A DNA stretch of 38,240 nucleotides from Candidatus Cottocaccamicrobium excrementipullorum (GCA_018713255.1 DVFL01000032.1:1-38240), one strand, 5' to 3'; positions 7,574 to 13,872 are shown, counted from the stretch's first letter. A program made the numbers and translations. Notes: generated by a model from the sequence alone, not told the origin.

Positions 7574-9061
7574 TTAAGACTTTTCCCAGATTCCTGCCGC
7601 CAAAACCGTCATGTCATCTCTGGCTCCCCCTGAAGACAAGGCAAAATTTAATACCTGGTCCGCTATTTCCTGAGGGCCAGAAGGAGGAAGGGCTTCTAAA
7701 AATTCCTTAAGAGTTTTTTCCTTGTCCTCTCCCCACAGCCCGTCCAGCACCCCGTCGCTTACCATCACGATTCGATCGTCATCCCAAAGCTTTTTGGACA
7801 GCAGCGCCGGCTCCACTGGGTTTAGAATCCCCATGGGCACATCGCCGGCGTCTAAAAGCTCCACGCCATCCCGCCCTATGACAAAGGAAGCAGCAGCTCC
7901 CAGCTTCATCACTTCCAAAACGCCGGTGTTCAAGTCCACGCATAAAAGATCCACCGCCGCCGGATGCTGTTCTGCTCCTGCAAGCAAAAGCACTGTATTC
8001 ACCAGTTTTAAAGAGGAACGGGCCGTAAAGCCGGCTTCCATCAGCTGTTCCGTCAAATCCACAATTTTCCCGCTTTCCCGGCTGGCCTGCCTCCCCGTTC
8101 CCATGCCGTCCGCAAGACTCATAATCACCTGGCCTTCCACATTTTTAAACAATACATAATTGTCTCCAGATACCTTTTCCCCTTGTCTCGGCGTCCTTGC
8201 CGCACCATAAAGCATCTGATACTTGCCTTCTTCCGTGAACCGCAAAGTTCCCAGCTGTCTGGTGACAATGGCTCGGCTGTCCCTGGCCGGATACCATTTT
8301 CTCCCTCCCATAGCATGTCCCAGCACCGCCGCCGCTTCCTTGGACGTAAGACAAGCGCCATGGGTAGTCCGCACAGTGAGATACGCCTCTCTCTGCTTAT
8401 TTTCATATTCTAAAACCAGCATCTTTTCCACCAGCATATGATGCTTTTTAAACGCCCGCTTTACCGCCTCCTCCTTCTCTGCCGTCACATCCAAAGCCTG
8501 TTCCATTTGATGGGAGAACTCCTCAATAATGGACGCCAGTTCCCGAAACTGAACCACCACCGCATCCCGGCTTTCCAAAAAACGATTTTTCCAGGAAAGA
8601 TTCATGGTCGCTCGTCCCAGACTGCTGTTTAATTGATTCAGATATTTTTCTTTATGAAAACAGGTCTGACGAAATAAAAGAGGCATATCCTCCATTCGCA
8701 CCGCTCCATGAACTTCAAAAGCCCTTAAAAGATAATATAGATAGTAGCTGTCCTCCCTGGCGCTGTCCTGATAGAGATTACACCGGCTGCAGCTGCCGCA
8801 TACCATTGCCGCCGCCGTCTGCATGGCTGCCGCCCCATCCTCTCTGCTTAAATGCCGTCCATCAATCTCTTCCGTAAAAGACTTTGCCAGGCGGCTCAAT
8901 GAAGCAGCCAGATCCGCCAGTCTAGCTGCCGTATATCCCGTTGCGTCCGCCATATCCAGACGCTTTTCTTTCCGCTTGAAAAAAAACAAAAAAATCCCTC
9001 CCCTTCGCATATCCTCTTTCGAATACTCAAAAAGATTATATGCGAAGAAGAGAGAAATCAT
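7574..9061 (-). CDS. spoIIE: SpoIIE-type PP2C serine phosphatase lacking the membrane domain
   Basis: In Bacillus SpoIIE dephosphorylates SpoIIAA to switch on sigma-F in the forespore. This protein has the linker region with the Cys motif CGSCSRC (around residue 90) followed by the PP2C domain: SGDNYVLF, SLADGMGTG, VMVSDGVLDGLWG and GGARDDMTVLAAG. It is 495 residues and shows no transmembrane helix, whereas B. subtilis SpoIIE is about 830 residues with ten helices before this region. The start ATG forms TAATG with the divIC stop and has GGAGGG 6 nt upstream, so the short form is not a start-site artefact. Recruitment to the septum would have to occur without the usual anchor. Confidence 0.88.
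   Translation of the reverse strand: MISLFFAYNLFEYSKEDMRRGGIFLFFFKRKEKRLDMADATGYTAARLADLAASLSRLAKSFTEEIDGRHLSREDGAAAMQTAAAMVCGSCSRCNLYQDSAREDSYYLYYLLRAFEVHGAVRMEDMPLLFRQTCFHKEKYLNQLNSSLGRATMNLSWKNRFLESRDAVVVQFRELASIIEEFSHQMEQALDVTAEKEEAVKRAFKKHHMLVEKMLVLEYENKQREAYLTVRTTHGACLTSKEAAAVLGHAMGGRKWYPARDSRAIVTRQLGTLRFTEEGKYQMLYGAARTPRQGEKVSGDNYVLFKNVEGQVIMSLADGMGTGRQASRESGKIVDLTEQLMEAGFTARSSLKLVNTVLLLAGAEQHPAAVDLLCVDLNTGVLEVMKLGAAASFVIGRDGVELLDAGDVPMGILNPVEPALLSKKLWDDDRIVMVSDGVLDGLWGEDKEKTLKEFLEALPPSGPQEIADQVLNFALSSGGARDDMTVLAAGIWEKS
9003..9047 (-). repeat. 10-bp inverted repeat at the 5' end of spoIIE
   Basis: CTTCGCATAT (9003-9012) and ATATGCGAAG (9038-9047) are perfect complements separated by 25 nt. 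In the mRNA the 3' arm contains the in-frame second ATG of spoIIE (9010), and its GAGG lies directly beside the stem. The 5' arm contains most of a TATAAT block (9040-9035). It could limit use of the internal start or be a coincidence of coding sequence. Confidence 0.5.
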
Positions 9062-9393
9062 TACTCGCCCTCCGAAGGTTTCAAAAGGATCTCGTCAGGC
9101 ATAACAAGTCCCAGTTTCTCCTTTGCCACCTCTTCAATATACTGCTTCGTCTGAACGTAAATCTTGCGCTCTTCAAGGTCCTTCGTCCTCTGCTCCTCTT
9201 CATCTTTCTGAGCCTGAAGATTCTCCTCCCGAATCTGGTATTCCAGATCTTTTGCCTTTAAAGACGCGCTTTTTAAATTTACCACAACTGCCAGGCTGAG
9301 CACCACCACTGTAATTCCGATCAAGGTCATCCGGTTCCCCCATTTGTCCCGTCTGTGCATCCGGGACTGTCTCCTCCTGGGCTTCATTTTCAT
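9061..9393 (-). CDS. divIC: DivIC/FtsB-family septum formation protein
   Basis: This is a small bitopic division protein of about 110 residues. A basic cytoplasmic N-terminus is followed by one transmembrane helix ('MTLIGITVVVLSLAVVV', near residues 22-38), then a charged coiled coil ('KDLEYQIREENLQAQKDEEEQRTKDLEERK') and the conserved C-terminal 'YIEEVAKEKLGLVMPDEI' of the FtsB/DivIC family. It would join FtsL and DivIB in the divisome. The start is uncertain: ATG 9393 has no clear ribosome site, while ATG 9360 has AGGAGGAG about 10 nt upstream and would give 99 residues. Either start lies well inside the out-of-frame 3' end of yabQ. The stop overlaps the spoIIE start. Confidence 0.88.
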   Translation of the reverse strand: MKMKPRRRQSRMHRRDKWGNRMTLIGITVVVLSLAVVVNLKSASLKAKDLEYQIREENLQAQKDEEEQRTKDLEERKIYVQTKQYIEEVAKEKLGLVMPDEILLKPSEGE

Positions 9394-9778
9394 CACCACG
9401 CTTACTGTCTGCCCTACTGCGACTCCGTCTGTTCTTACGTTTATAATGCTTTATTTTAATACGGTTGAAAAATTTTTGCAATACTTTCATCATATTTCTG
9501 CTGACTATCCGGTCGTAAACTGCCATCCCTAAAAACACTGCAGTCACAGCAAATCCTCGAAGGACACCGTCATTCAGCCGAAACAAAAGGTCAAATACAG
9601 AAAAACAGACATACATCCAATAGATTAGATCCTCCAGCCCTACCAGCCACCTATTCCTTCCCAGAAAAAAACGGCTGATCCGAAGAATATCGTAGCAGAT
9701 CATCAGCCATATTCCAAGAAGAAAGGACTGACTCAAAAGTCTTGCCTGGCTGTAAACCTCTCCGCTTACTTCCATCAT
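9200..9778 (-). CDS. yabQ: Spore cortex biosynthesis protein YabQ
   Basis: This is an integral membrane protein needed for cortex assembly in Bacillus, made in the mother cell under sigma-E. The first ~110 residues contain hydrophobic segments with the family-like 'LLLGIWLMICYDILRISRFFL' type helix and 'WLVGLEDLIYWMYVCFSVFDLLF' (quoted approximately by segment). A basic stretch 'KIKHYKRKNRRSRSRAD' follows. The final ~65 residues are hydrophilic, low in conservation, and read through the divIC coding region in another frame, an overlap of roughly 160-190 bp. Either the tail is real and overlapping or a small frameshift has extended the gene. The start is 5 nt after yabP and has no strong ribosome site, implying coupling. 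Confidence 0.82.
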   Translation of the reverse strand: MMEVSGEVYSQARLLSQSFLLGIWLMICYDILRISRFFLGRNRWLVGLEDLIYWMYVCFSVFDLLFRLNDGVLRGFAVTAVFLGMAVYDRIVSRNMMKVLQKFFNRIKIKHYKRKNRRSRSRADSKRGDENEAQEETVPDAQTGQMGEPDDLDRNYSGGAQPGSCGKFKKRVFKGKRSGIPDSGGESSGSER

Positions 9779-9783
9779 TGTTT

Positions 9784-10068
9784 TTACTTGAACAGCCGGG
9801 CAAGGAAAGATTCCCCGCTTCTTCGGAAGGCTTCATTGGAACTGTAAACCAAGCTCTCCGCCTGTCCGTCAATATCGATCTCTCCTTTGTCCAGCGTAAG
9901 CCTGCTGACGCACAAATCCCGGCCCTTAATGGTCAGGAGACCTTTATCCGTATCCAGCACCACCTGGTTCTCATCAAAGGAAACCACATCTGCAATCCCT
10001 GTAATACTTAATTTTCCCCGGTCTTCCATCATCAGACGATGAGGACGTCCGCCTATTTTTTCTTCCAT
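9784..10068 (-). CDS. yabP: Sporulation protein YabP
   Basis: This is a 94-residue YabP/YqfC-family protein. In B. subtilis YabP is sigma-E dependent and required for spore cortex formation. The sequence shows the family pattern: 'HRLMMEDRGKLSITGIADVVSFDENQ', 'LDTDKGLLTIKGRDLCVSRLTLDKGEIDIDG' and a C-terminal 'YSSNEAFRRSGESFLARLF' segment (each contiguous in the protein). The ATG at 10068 is chosen because TTAGGAGG lies 7 nt upstream. That ribosome site is one arm of a 10-bp inverted repeat, and a sigma-E-like promoter lies just upstream. It is followed directly by yabQ. Confidence 0.93.
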   Translation of the reverse strand: MEEKIGGRPHRLMMEDRGKLSITGIADVVSFDENQVVLDTDKGLLTIKGRDLCVSRLTLDKGEIDIDGQAESLVYSSNEAFRRSGESFLARLFK

Positions 10069-10073
10069 CAAAA

Positions 10074-10119
10074 AACCTCCTAACACACTGAACTGTTTGA
10101 TTCAGTATATTAGGAGGTT
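10074..10119 (-). promoter_or_regulatory. Hairpin burying the yabP ribosome binding site
   Basis: AACCTCCTAA (10074-10083) and TTAGGAGGTT (10110-10119) are a perfect 10-bp inverted repeat. An inner 6-bp stem ACTGAA/TTCAGT (10087-10092 and 10101-10106) extends the fold. In minus-strand RNA coming from upstream, the yabP Shine-Dalgarno TTAGGAGGTT is entirely paired. A transcript starting at the sigma-E-like promoter, at about 10097, would lack the 5' arm and leave the site free. Confidence 0.72.
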
Positions 10120-10133
10120 GGGCAAAATATGAC
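10104..10133 (-). promoter_or_regulatory. Sigma-E-like promoter of yabP-yabQ
   Basis: On the minus strand GTCATATT (10133-10126), a 14-nt spacer and AATATACT (10111-10104) match the sigma-E pattern of ATA-centred -35 and CATAYAMT -10 at all but one -10 position. The spacing is the usual one. yabP and yabQ are sigma-E genes in B. subtilis, which supports this call. The predicted start is about 10097. Confidence 0.68.
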
Positions 10134-10184
10134 TGCCAGTCCTCTTTTTCTCGGGAGGATCTGCTTTACCGGCAGCAGCTGTTC

Positions 10185-10424
10185 CTACAAGTACCGGTAA
10201 AGCTCTCTGGCCTCTTCTTTTTTCACCGTTTCCTGTACGTCAAGCACTTCCACCTTTACGGCTTTGGCGCCAAACTGTATTTCAATAATATCTCCCTCTT
10301 TTACATTGAGGGAAGCCTTCGCCGGCTTATCATTTACCAGCACCCGGCCGGCATCACAGGCCTCATTGGCCACCGTGCGCCGCTTAATCAGCCGGGAAAC
10401 TTTAAGAAACTTATCCAGTCTCAT
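10185..10424 (-). CDS. S4-domain RNA-binding protein (HslR/YabO type)
   Basis: This 79-residue protein is almost wholly an S4 RNA-binding domain: 'MRLDKFLKVSRLIKRRTVANEACDAGRVLVNDK' then 'KASLNVKEGDIIEIQFGAK' (contiguous in pieces). Its HslR/YabO relatives (recently named RqcP/RqcP2 in Bacillus) bind stalled 50S subunits during ribosome quality control, and this could be its role. The start follows the hup stop by only 3 nt with AAGGG abutting the ATG, so translation is probably coupled to hup. Its position between hup and yabP matches the B. subtilis order. Confidence 0.9.
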   Translation of the reverse strand: MRLDKFLKVSRLIKRRTVANEACDAGRVLVNDKPAKASLNVKEGDIIEIQFGAKAVKVEVLDVQETVKKEEARELYRYL

Positions 10425-10427
10425 CCC

Positions 10428-10703
10428 TTATGCATTCACCAGATCCTTTAACGCTTTTCCAGCTTTGAACTTAGGGCTCTTAGAAGCTGCAATCACCATA
10501 GGCTCGCCGCTCTTTGGATTTCTTCCCTCTCTCTCGCCTCTCTCAGAAACCTCAAAGGTTCCGAAACCTACCAGCTGTACCTTCTCACCCTTTACTAACT
10601 CCTCAGCAACCACATCGGTAAACGCCTTCAGCGCCTTCTCTGCATCCTTTCTGGAAATTTCTGCCTTCTCAGCAATCGCTGCAATTAATTCAGTTTTATT
10701 CAT
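10428..10703 (-). CDS. hup: HU-type nucleoid DNA-binding protein
   Basis: This is a 91-residue HU/IHF family protein that binds and bends DNA without strong sequence preference. 'MNKTELIAAIAEKAEISRKDAEKALKAF' forms the N-terminal helices. The DNA-binding arm shows 'GFGTFEVSERGEREGRNPKSGEPM', and 'KSPKFKAGKALKDLVN' closes the protein. CAGGAGGAATACG precedes the ATG. It is the first gene of the hup-S4-yabPQ run and has its own strong promoter overlapping the end of mazG. Confidence 0.96.
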   Translation of the reverse strand: MNKTELIAAIAEKAEISRKDAEKALKAFTDVVAEELVKGEKVQLVGFGTFEVSERGEREGRNPKSGEPMVIAASKSPKFKAGKALKDLVNA

Positions 10704-10788
10704 CGTATTCCTCCTGATTTGTCTGCGGGGGCGCCTGCTGACTTAAGCACAATCTTCATTCCCTCGCGCTAAAATGTGTACCTTATCA

Positions 10789-10817
10789 TTTATATCTGCT
10801 TCTGCCCTATTTGTCAA
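10789..10817 (-). promoter_or_regulatory. Strong sigma-A promoter of hup
   Basis: On the minus strand TTGACA (10817-10812), 17 nt and TATAAA (10794-10789) form a near-consensus promoter ~85 nt upstream of the hup start. The -35 overlaps the mazG stop codon. A strong promoter fits an abundant nucleoid protein. Confidence 0.82.
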
Positions 10818-11242
10818 GGTTTTTCGGCATTTTCCGCCGCATTTTCCCCCTCTTTCGCCCTCTTGTTTTTCGCCTCTTTTTCCTGTCTCTTAATCTCCTT
10901 CCAGAGGGCCAAACTTTCCTCCGGAGAGGACACTTTCACATCGCCAAACACATGAGGATGACGGCGAATCATCTTCTGGCTGACACCGTCAATTACATCC
11001 TCAATAGTGAAAGCTCCCATCTCCGCTGCAATCTGACTGTTCATCACCACCTGCAGCAGCACGTCTCCCAGCTCTTCACAGAGATTTTCCATATCCTCAT
11101 GATCAATGGCCCAAAATACCTCCTCCGTCTCATCAGCCAAGCATTTTTTCAGGCTCTGAAACGTCTGTTCCCTGTCCCAGGGACAGCCGTGCTCCGATCT
11201 GAGCTCAGCAATAATCTTTACAAAATCCTCAAATGTATACAT
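10814..11242 (-). CDS. mazG: MazG-family nucleoside triphosphate pyrophosphohydrolase
   Basis: This 142-residue protein has one MazG domain: 'RSEHGCPWDREQTFQSLKKCLADETEEVFWAI' carries the start of the metal-binding site, and 'NLCEELGDVLLQVVMNSQIA' gives the EExxD pattern. 'MIRRHPHVFGD' is a strong MazG hallmark. The family hydrolyses NTPs or dNTPs to monophosphates and pyrophosphate (nucleotide pool cleansing). B. subtilis YabN fuses this domain to a methylase domain; here it stands alone. The C-terminal tail is Lys/Glu/Ala-rich. The start ATG 11242 has AAGGAGAAGCG upstream; longer frames have no ribosome site. Confidence 0.93.
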   Translation of the reverse strand: MYTFEDFVKIIAELRSEHGCPWDREQTFQSLKKCLADETEEVFWAIDHEDMENLCEELGDVLLQVVMNSQIAAEMGAFTIEDVIDGVSQKMIRRHPHVFGDVKVSSPEESLALWKEIKRQEKEAKNKRAKEGENAAENAEKP

Positions 11243-11282
11243 CGCTTCTCCTTTTTTCACTGGATTTTTATTTTCTCCCACT

Positions 11283-11311
11283 ATTTTAACACGAGCTTTC
11301 CTTCCGCACAA
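11283..11311 (-). promoter_or_regulatory. Extended -10 promoter of mazG
   Basis: On the minus strand TTGTGC (11311-11306), 17 nt and TAAAAT (11288-11283) are preceded by TGT, giving an extended -10. It lies ~40 nt before the mazG start. Confidence 0.55.
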
Positions 11312-11320
11312 CAAATCATC

Positions 11321-11357
11321 AGCCGGCTGCAATTTCTTCTTTACAGCCGGCTGCAAT
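11321..11357. repeat. Direct repeat of AGCCGGCTGCAAT
   Basis: Two perfect 13-bp copies begin at 11321 and 11345 with a 24-nt period, between the divergent mazG and DUF554 promoters. Each copy contains the palindrome AGCCGGCT. Function is unknown; it may be a regulator site or a local duplication. Confidence 0.6.
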
Positions 11358-11390
11358 CATGTTAATATGTCAATGTTTACATGTTAACAT
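11340..11390 (+). promoter_or_regulatory. Promoter and PadR-type operator of the DUF554 gene
   Basis: TTTACA (11340-11345), 17 nt and TAATAT (11363-11368) make a candidate promoter. Overlapping it is a 32-bp near-perfect palindrome (11359-11390), ATGTTAATATGT-N8-ACATGTTAACAT, whose arms differ at one position. Its core ATGT-N8-ACAT is the known PadR-family operator pattern. A padR gene (12078-12680) lies just beyond the downstream gene. Confidence 0.7.
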
Positions 11391-11414
11391 TTTAATATTT
11401 GGAGGTATTTGCTT

Positions 11415-12113
11415 ATGCCAATTGGTGTTTTGATTAATTCTTCCGCCATTTTATCCGGCGGAATCATCGGCGCTCTGGCAGGAAGCCGGATTCCAGAACG
11501 GATTAACACATCCCTCACCGGCATCTTTGGTCTTTCCGCCATCACCATGGGACTCTCTCTGATTATTCAGCTAAACTCCCTTTCCGCTGTGGTTATGGCC
11601 ATGATCGTAGGCGCCCTGGTAGGAGAGCTGATCGGTCTTGAGGATCTCCTAAACAAAGGCCTGACCAGACTGGCCTCCTCTCTCCCAGGAAACAATCTGT
11701 CTGAAGAGCAGCTGGACAATCTGATCAGCATGATCATCCTGTTCTGCTTCAGCGGCACCGGACTCTTCGGCGCCATGAATTCTGCCATTACCGGAGATCA
11801 CTCTATTCTCATTGCCAAAGCAATTATGGATTTTTTTACCGCCATCATTTTCGGCGCCGTTTCTGGTTATCTGGTAGGTGTTATCGCGATTCCCCAGGTT
11901 ATTCTTGGATGCATTCTGTTTTATGCCGGAAATCTGATCATTCCTTTTTTATCCGACTACATGGTCAGCGATTTTAAAGCCGTAGGCGGTGTCATCACCA
12001 TGGCTGTGGGAATGAAAATCGCTAAAATTCGGTATTTCCGGGTGCTGAATATGGTTCCCGCTTTGATTCTTGTCTTTTTATTTTCCCGGATCTGGGAACT
12101 TCTTCCCTTCTAA
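11415..12113 (+). CDS. DUF554 family membrane protein
   Basis: This is an integral membrane protein of about 232 residues with six or more hydrophobic segments. The DUF554 (YdfK/YqgA) pattern is clear: 'PIGVLINSSAILSGGIIGALAG' at the N-terminus, 'GALVGELIGLEDLLNKGL' and 'FCFSGTGLFGAMNSAITGDHSIL', each a contiguous stretch. The family's function is unknown, though it is often described as a possible transporter. The ATG at 11415 has GGAGG 9 nt upstream. Expression is probably controlled by the PadR-type operator on its promoter. Its last 36 nt overlap the 3' end of the convergent padR gene. Confidence 0.9.
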   Translation: MPIGVLINSSAILSGGIIGALAGSRIPERINTSLTGIFGLSAITMGLSLIIQLNSLSAVVMAMIVGALVGELIGLEDLLNKGLTRLASSLPGNNLSEEQLDNLISMIILFCFSGTGLFGAMNSAITGDHSILIAKAIMDFFTAIIFGAVSGYLVGVIAIPQVILGCILFYAGNLIIPFLSDYMVSDFKAVGGVITMAVGMKIAKIRYFRVLNMVPALILVFLFSRIWELLPF

Positions 12114-12680
12114 TGCGCCTTCGCCGGCGCAAGCGCCGCCGGCGGCGGACTTAAGCTGACAAATACATTTCTCCAGCCATTCTATGGTCATCCTCTCCCG
12201 CATTACGCCATGTTCCAAAACCATATAATCCCCCAGCGCCGGATCACTGGCCTCAGGCAGGGCAGAATATTTTTCATATTCCTCAACCAGATGTGAAAGC
12301 CTTTCCTGATGAAGGCAGATTTGCTGCTGAAAAATCTCCTGCCTTTTTTCCGGTTCTAGAAAAGCGAGGAAATAGACTTTCAGCCGAAATACGTCCTTAG
12401 GCGCCGGCTCCAAATCTGTCTCCGCCTTAAGCCATCTCTTAAACTCCTGCTTTCCTTTATCCGTAAGGAAATAGCATTTCTTTTCCATTACTTCTCCCGT
12501 AATCTGGATGCTGAATTCCACCAGCCCTTCCTCTTCCAGCCGTTTTAATTCCGGATAAATCTGGCTGTGCTTTGCATACCAGAACTCATTTAACCGTTCG
12601 GAAAAAGTTTTTACGATATCATATCCAGTCATGGGCCGCTCCATTAACAGCCCTAAAATCACATATTTTAATGTGCGCAT
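12078..12680 (-). CDS. PadR family transcriptional regulator (AphA-like, with Vir_act_alpha_C)
   Basis: This is a winged-helix repressor of about 200 residues. The N-terminal PadR domain shows 'LKYVILGLLMERPMTGYDIVKTF', 'AKHSQIYPELKRLEEEGLVEF' and 'KKCYFLTDKGKQEFKRWL' (each contiguous). A C-terminal coiled-coil region of ~100 residues ('LAFLEPEKRQEIFQQQICLHQERLSHL') is the dimerization arm of the longer PadR class. The last ~25 residues are Ala/Gly-rich, encoded by a GC-rich inverted repeat region, and run antisense into the DUF554 gene. The ATG at 12680 follows AAGGGGATAAACGTT. It is a good candidate to bind the operator at 11359-11390. Confidence 0.88.
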   Translation of the reverse strand: MRTLKYVILGLLMERPMTGYDIVKTFSERLNEFWYAKHSQIYPELKRLEEEGLVEFSIQITGEVMEKKCYFLTDKGKQEFKRWLKAETDLEPAPKDVFRLKVYFLAFLEPEKRQEIFQQQICLHQERLSHLVEEYEKYSALPEASDPALGDYMVLEHGVMRERMTIEWLEKCICQLKSAAGGACAGEGALEGKKFPDPGK

Positions 12681-12744
12681 AACGTTTATCCCCTTCTCCC
12701 TCTGCATTCATCCCCAAATTCCCCTCCGCCATATCTTCTATAAC

Positions 12745-12776
12745 AAAAAACCCCATAGCTTAAACGCCATGGGGTT
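12745..12776 (-). terminator. Terminator of the rpsF-ssb-rpsR operon
   Basis: On the minus strand an 8-bp stem AACCCCAT/ATGGGGTT (12749-12756 and 12769-12776, loop 12) is followed by a T run. It lies 15 nt after the rpsR stop. Confidence 0.85.
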
Positions 12777-12790
12777 AAAGTTCTGCAAAA

Positions 12791-13057
12791 TTAATCGCAG
12801 GTATAAGGCATCAGAGCAATGTGACGTGCTCTCTTGATCGCTACCGTCAGAGCTCTCTGATGTTTTGCACAGTTTCCGGTGATCCGGCGGGGAAGGATCT
12901 TTCCTCTCTCGGACACGTATCTCTTTAATTTATTTACGTCCTTGTAATCAATTACGCCGTTCTTATCGCCGCAGAATACACAAACTTTCTTTCTTCTGCG
13001 AATGCCGCCTCTTCTTACTTTAGAAGCGTCTGCTTTATCACCTTTATTGAATGCCAT
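12791..13057 (-). CDS. rpsR: 30S ribosomal protein S18
   Basis: This 88-residue basic protein matches S18: '[42 protein letters not shown]' (in contiguous pieces) and '[23 protein letters not shown]'. It assembles with S6 on the small subunit platform. The N-terminal 'VCVFC' retains the zinc-ribbon-like Cys pair and a later Cys. It is the last gene of the rpsF-ssb-rpsR operon, 40 nt after ssb with AGGAGG upstream, and is followed by a terminator. Confidence 0.97.
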   Translation of the reverse strand: MAFNKGDKADASKVRRGGIRRRKKVCVFCGDKNGVIDYKDVNKLKRYVSERGKILPRRITGNCAKHQRALTVAIKRARHIALMPYTCD

Positions 13058-13097
13058 TGGTGTGTCCTCCTTTTCATATTATGGAACTGACGAATGC

Positions 13098-13568
13098 CTA
13101 ATTAAAGGGAAGGCCTTCGTCCTCAACTCCATCTGGAATGTTCATAAATCCGTCGCCAATCGCGCTGGATGGAGCCGGCTGCTGCGGTGCTGGCTGCTGA
13201 TAGCTGTTCCCGTAGCCGCTCATATCGGCTGAAGCGCCTTTGCTGTCGGCGAACTCCTGATCGTCTACAATGATATCAGTGGTATAAACTTTCTGACCGT
13301 CTCGGTTAATATAGCTGCCAGTCTGAATCCTTCCGGAAATCAGCACCCGCATTCCCTGGCGGAAATACTTTTCTGCAAACTCTCCCTGCCGGTCAAAGGC
13401 CACGCAGTTAATAAAGTCTGCCGTCTGGTCATTCCCTCCCTGGGCGTTTCTGCGGCCTCTCCGGTCTACTGCCAAGGTATATCTGGCAATAGCCATGGTA
13501 CGCTCGCCCTGAGAATATCTTAATTCCGGGTCTCTGGTCAGCCTGCCCATAAGAATCACTCTGTTCAT
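13098..13568 (-). CDS. ssb: Single-stranded DNA-binding protein
   Basis: This 156-residue protein has the OB fold of SSB at the N-terminus ('MNRVILMGRLTRDPELRYSQGE', 'FINCVAFDRQGEFAEKYFRQGMRVLISGRIQTGSY'; each quoted from a contiguous run), then a Gln/Pro/Ala-rich disordered linker. The acidic tip 'EDEGLPFN' is the usual partner-binding tail (DDDLPF-like). It protects ssDNA during replication and repair. It sits between rpsF and rpsR, the conserved arrangement in Firmicutes. Confidence 0.97.
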   Translation of the reverse strand: MNRVILMGRLTRDPELRYSQGERTMAIARYTLAVDRRGRRNAQGGNDQTADFINCVAFDRQGEFAEKYFRQGMRVLISGRIQTGSYINRDGQKVYTTDIIVDDQEFADSKGASADMSGYGNSYQQPAPQQPAPSSAIGDGFMNIPDGVEDEGLPFN

Positions 13569-13584
13569 ACACTCACTCTTTCTA

Positions 13585-13872
13585 TTATGCTTCCTGCTTT
13601 ACGATTAAGTATCTGATAACTGGTTCCATAATACGAACGTGAGCTTCAACTTCGTTCGGGCAGTTAGAATCGCCTTCGAACTGAATGAAGTAATAGTAGG
13701 CTTCTTTCATCTTCTGAATTTCGTAAGCCAGTCTCTTCTTACCCCACTCGTCTACGTTGGTAACGGTGCCGCCGAAGCGGGTGATATAACCCTTTACCTT
13801 CTCGATTGCCGCTGCTCTCTCTTCGTCTTCCAGCTTCACATTCAGAACAACTGCTAATTCGTACTTGTTCAT
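13585..13872 (-). CDS. rpsF: 30S ribosomal protein S6
   Basis: This 95-residue protein matches S6: 'MNKYELAVVLNVKLEDEERAA', 'WGKKRLAYEIQKMKEAYYYFIQF' and 'RIMEPVIRYLIVKQE'. S6 pairs with S18 in the 30S platform. AAGGAGGGAAACAAG precedes the ATG. The ribosome site can pair with an upstream CCTTG in the leader, which suggests feedback control. It is first gene of the rpsF-ssb-rpsR operon, with a clear promoter at 13948-13976. Confidence 0.97.
   Translation of the reverse strand: MNKYELAVVLNVKLEDEERAAAIEKVKGYITRFGGTVTNVDEWGKKRLAYEIQKMKEAYYYFIQFEGDSNCPNEVEAHVRIMEPVIRYLIVKQEA

Noticed and set aside
10129-10200. Plus-strand 23-codon ORF with AGGAGG upstream, antisense to the region between the S4 gene and yabP
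   Set aside because: Its apparent ribosome site is the 5' arm of the inverted repeat that pairs with the yabP ribosome site, so the hairpin explains the motif. The peptide has no recognisable features and runs antisense into the S4 gene.
12114-12160. GC-rich CGCCGGCG repeats considered as a terminator between DUF554 and padR
   Set aside because: They encode the Ala/Gly-rich padR tail and no T run follows on either strand.
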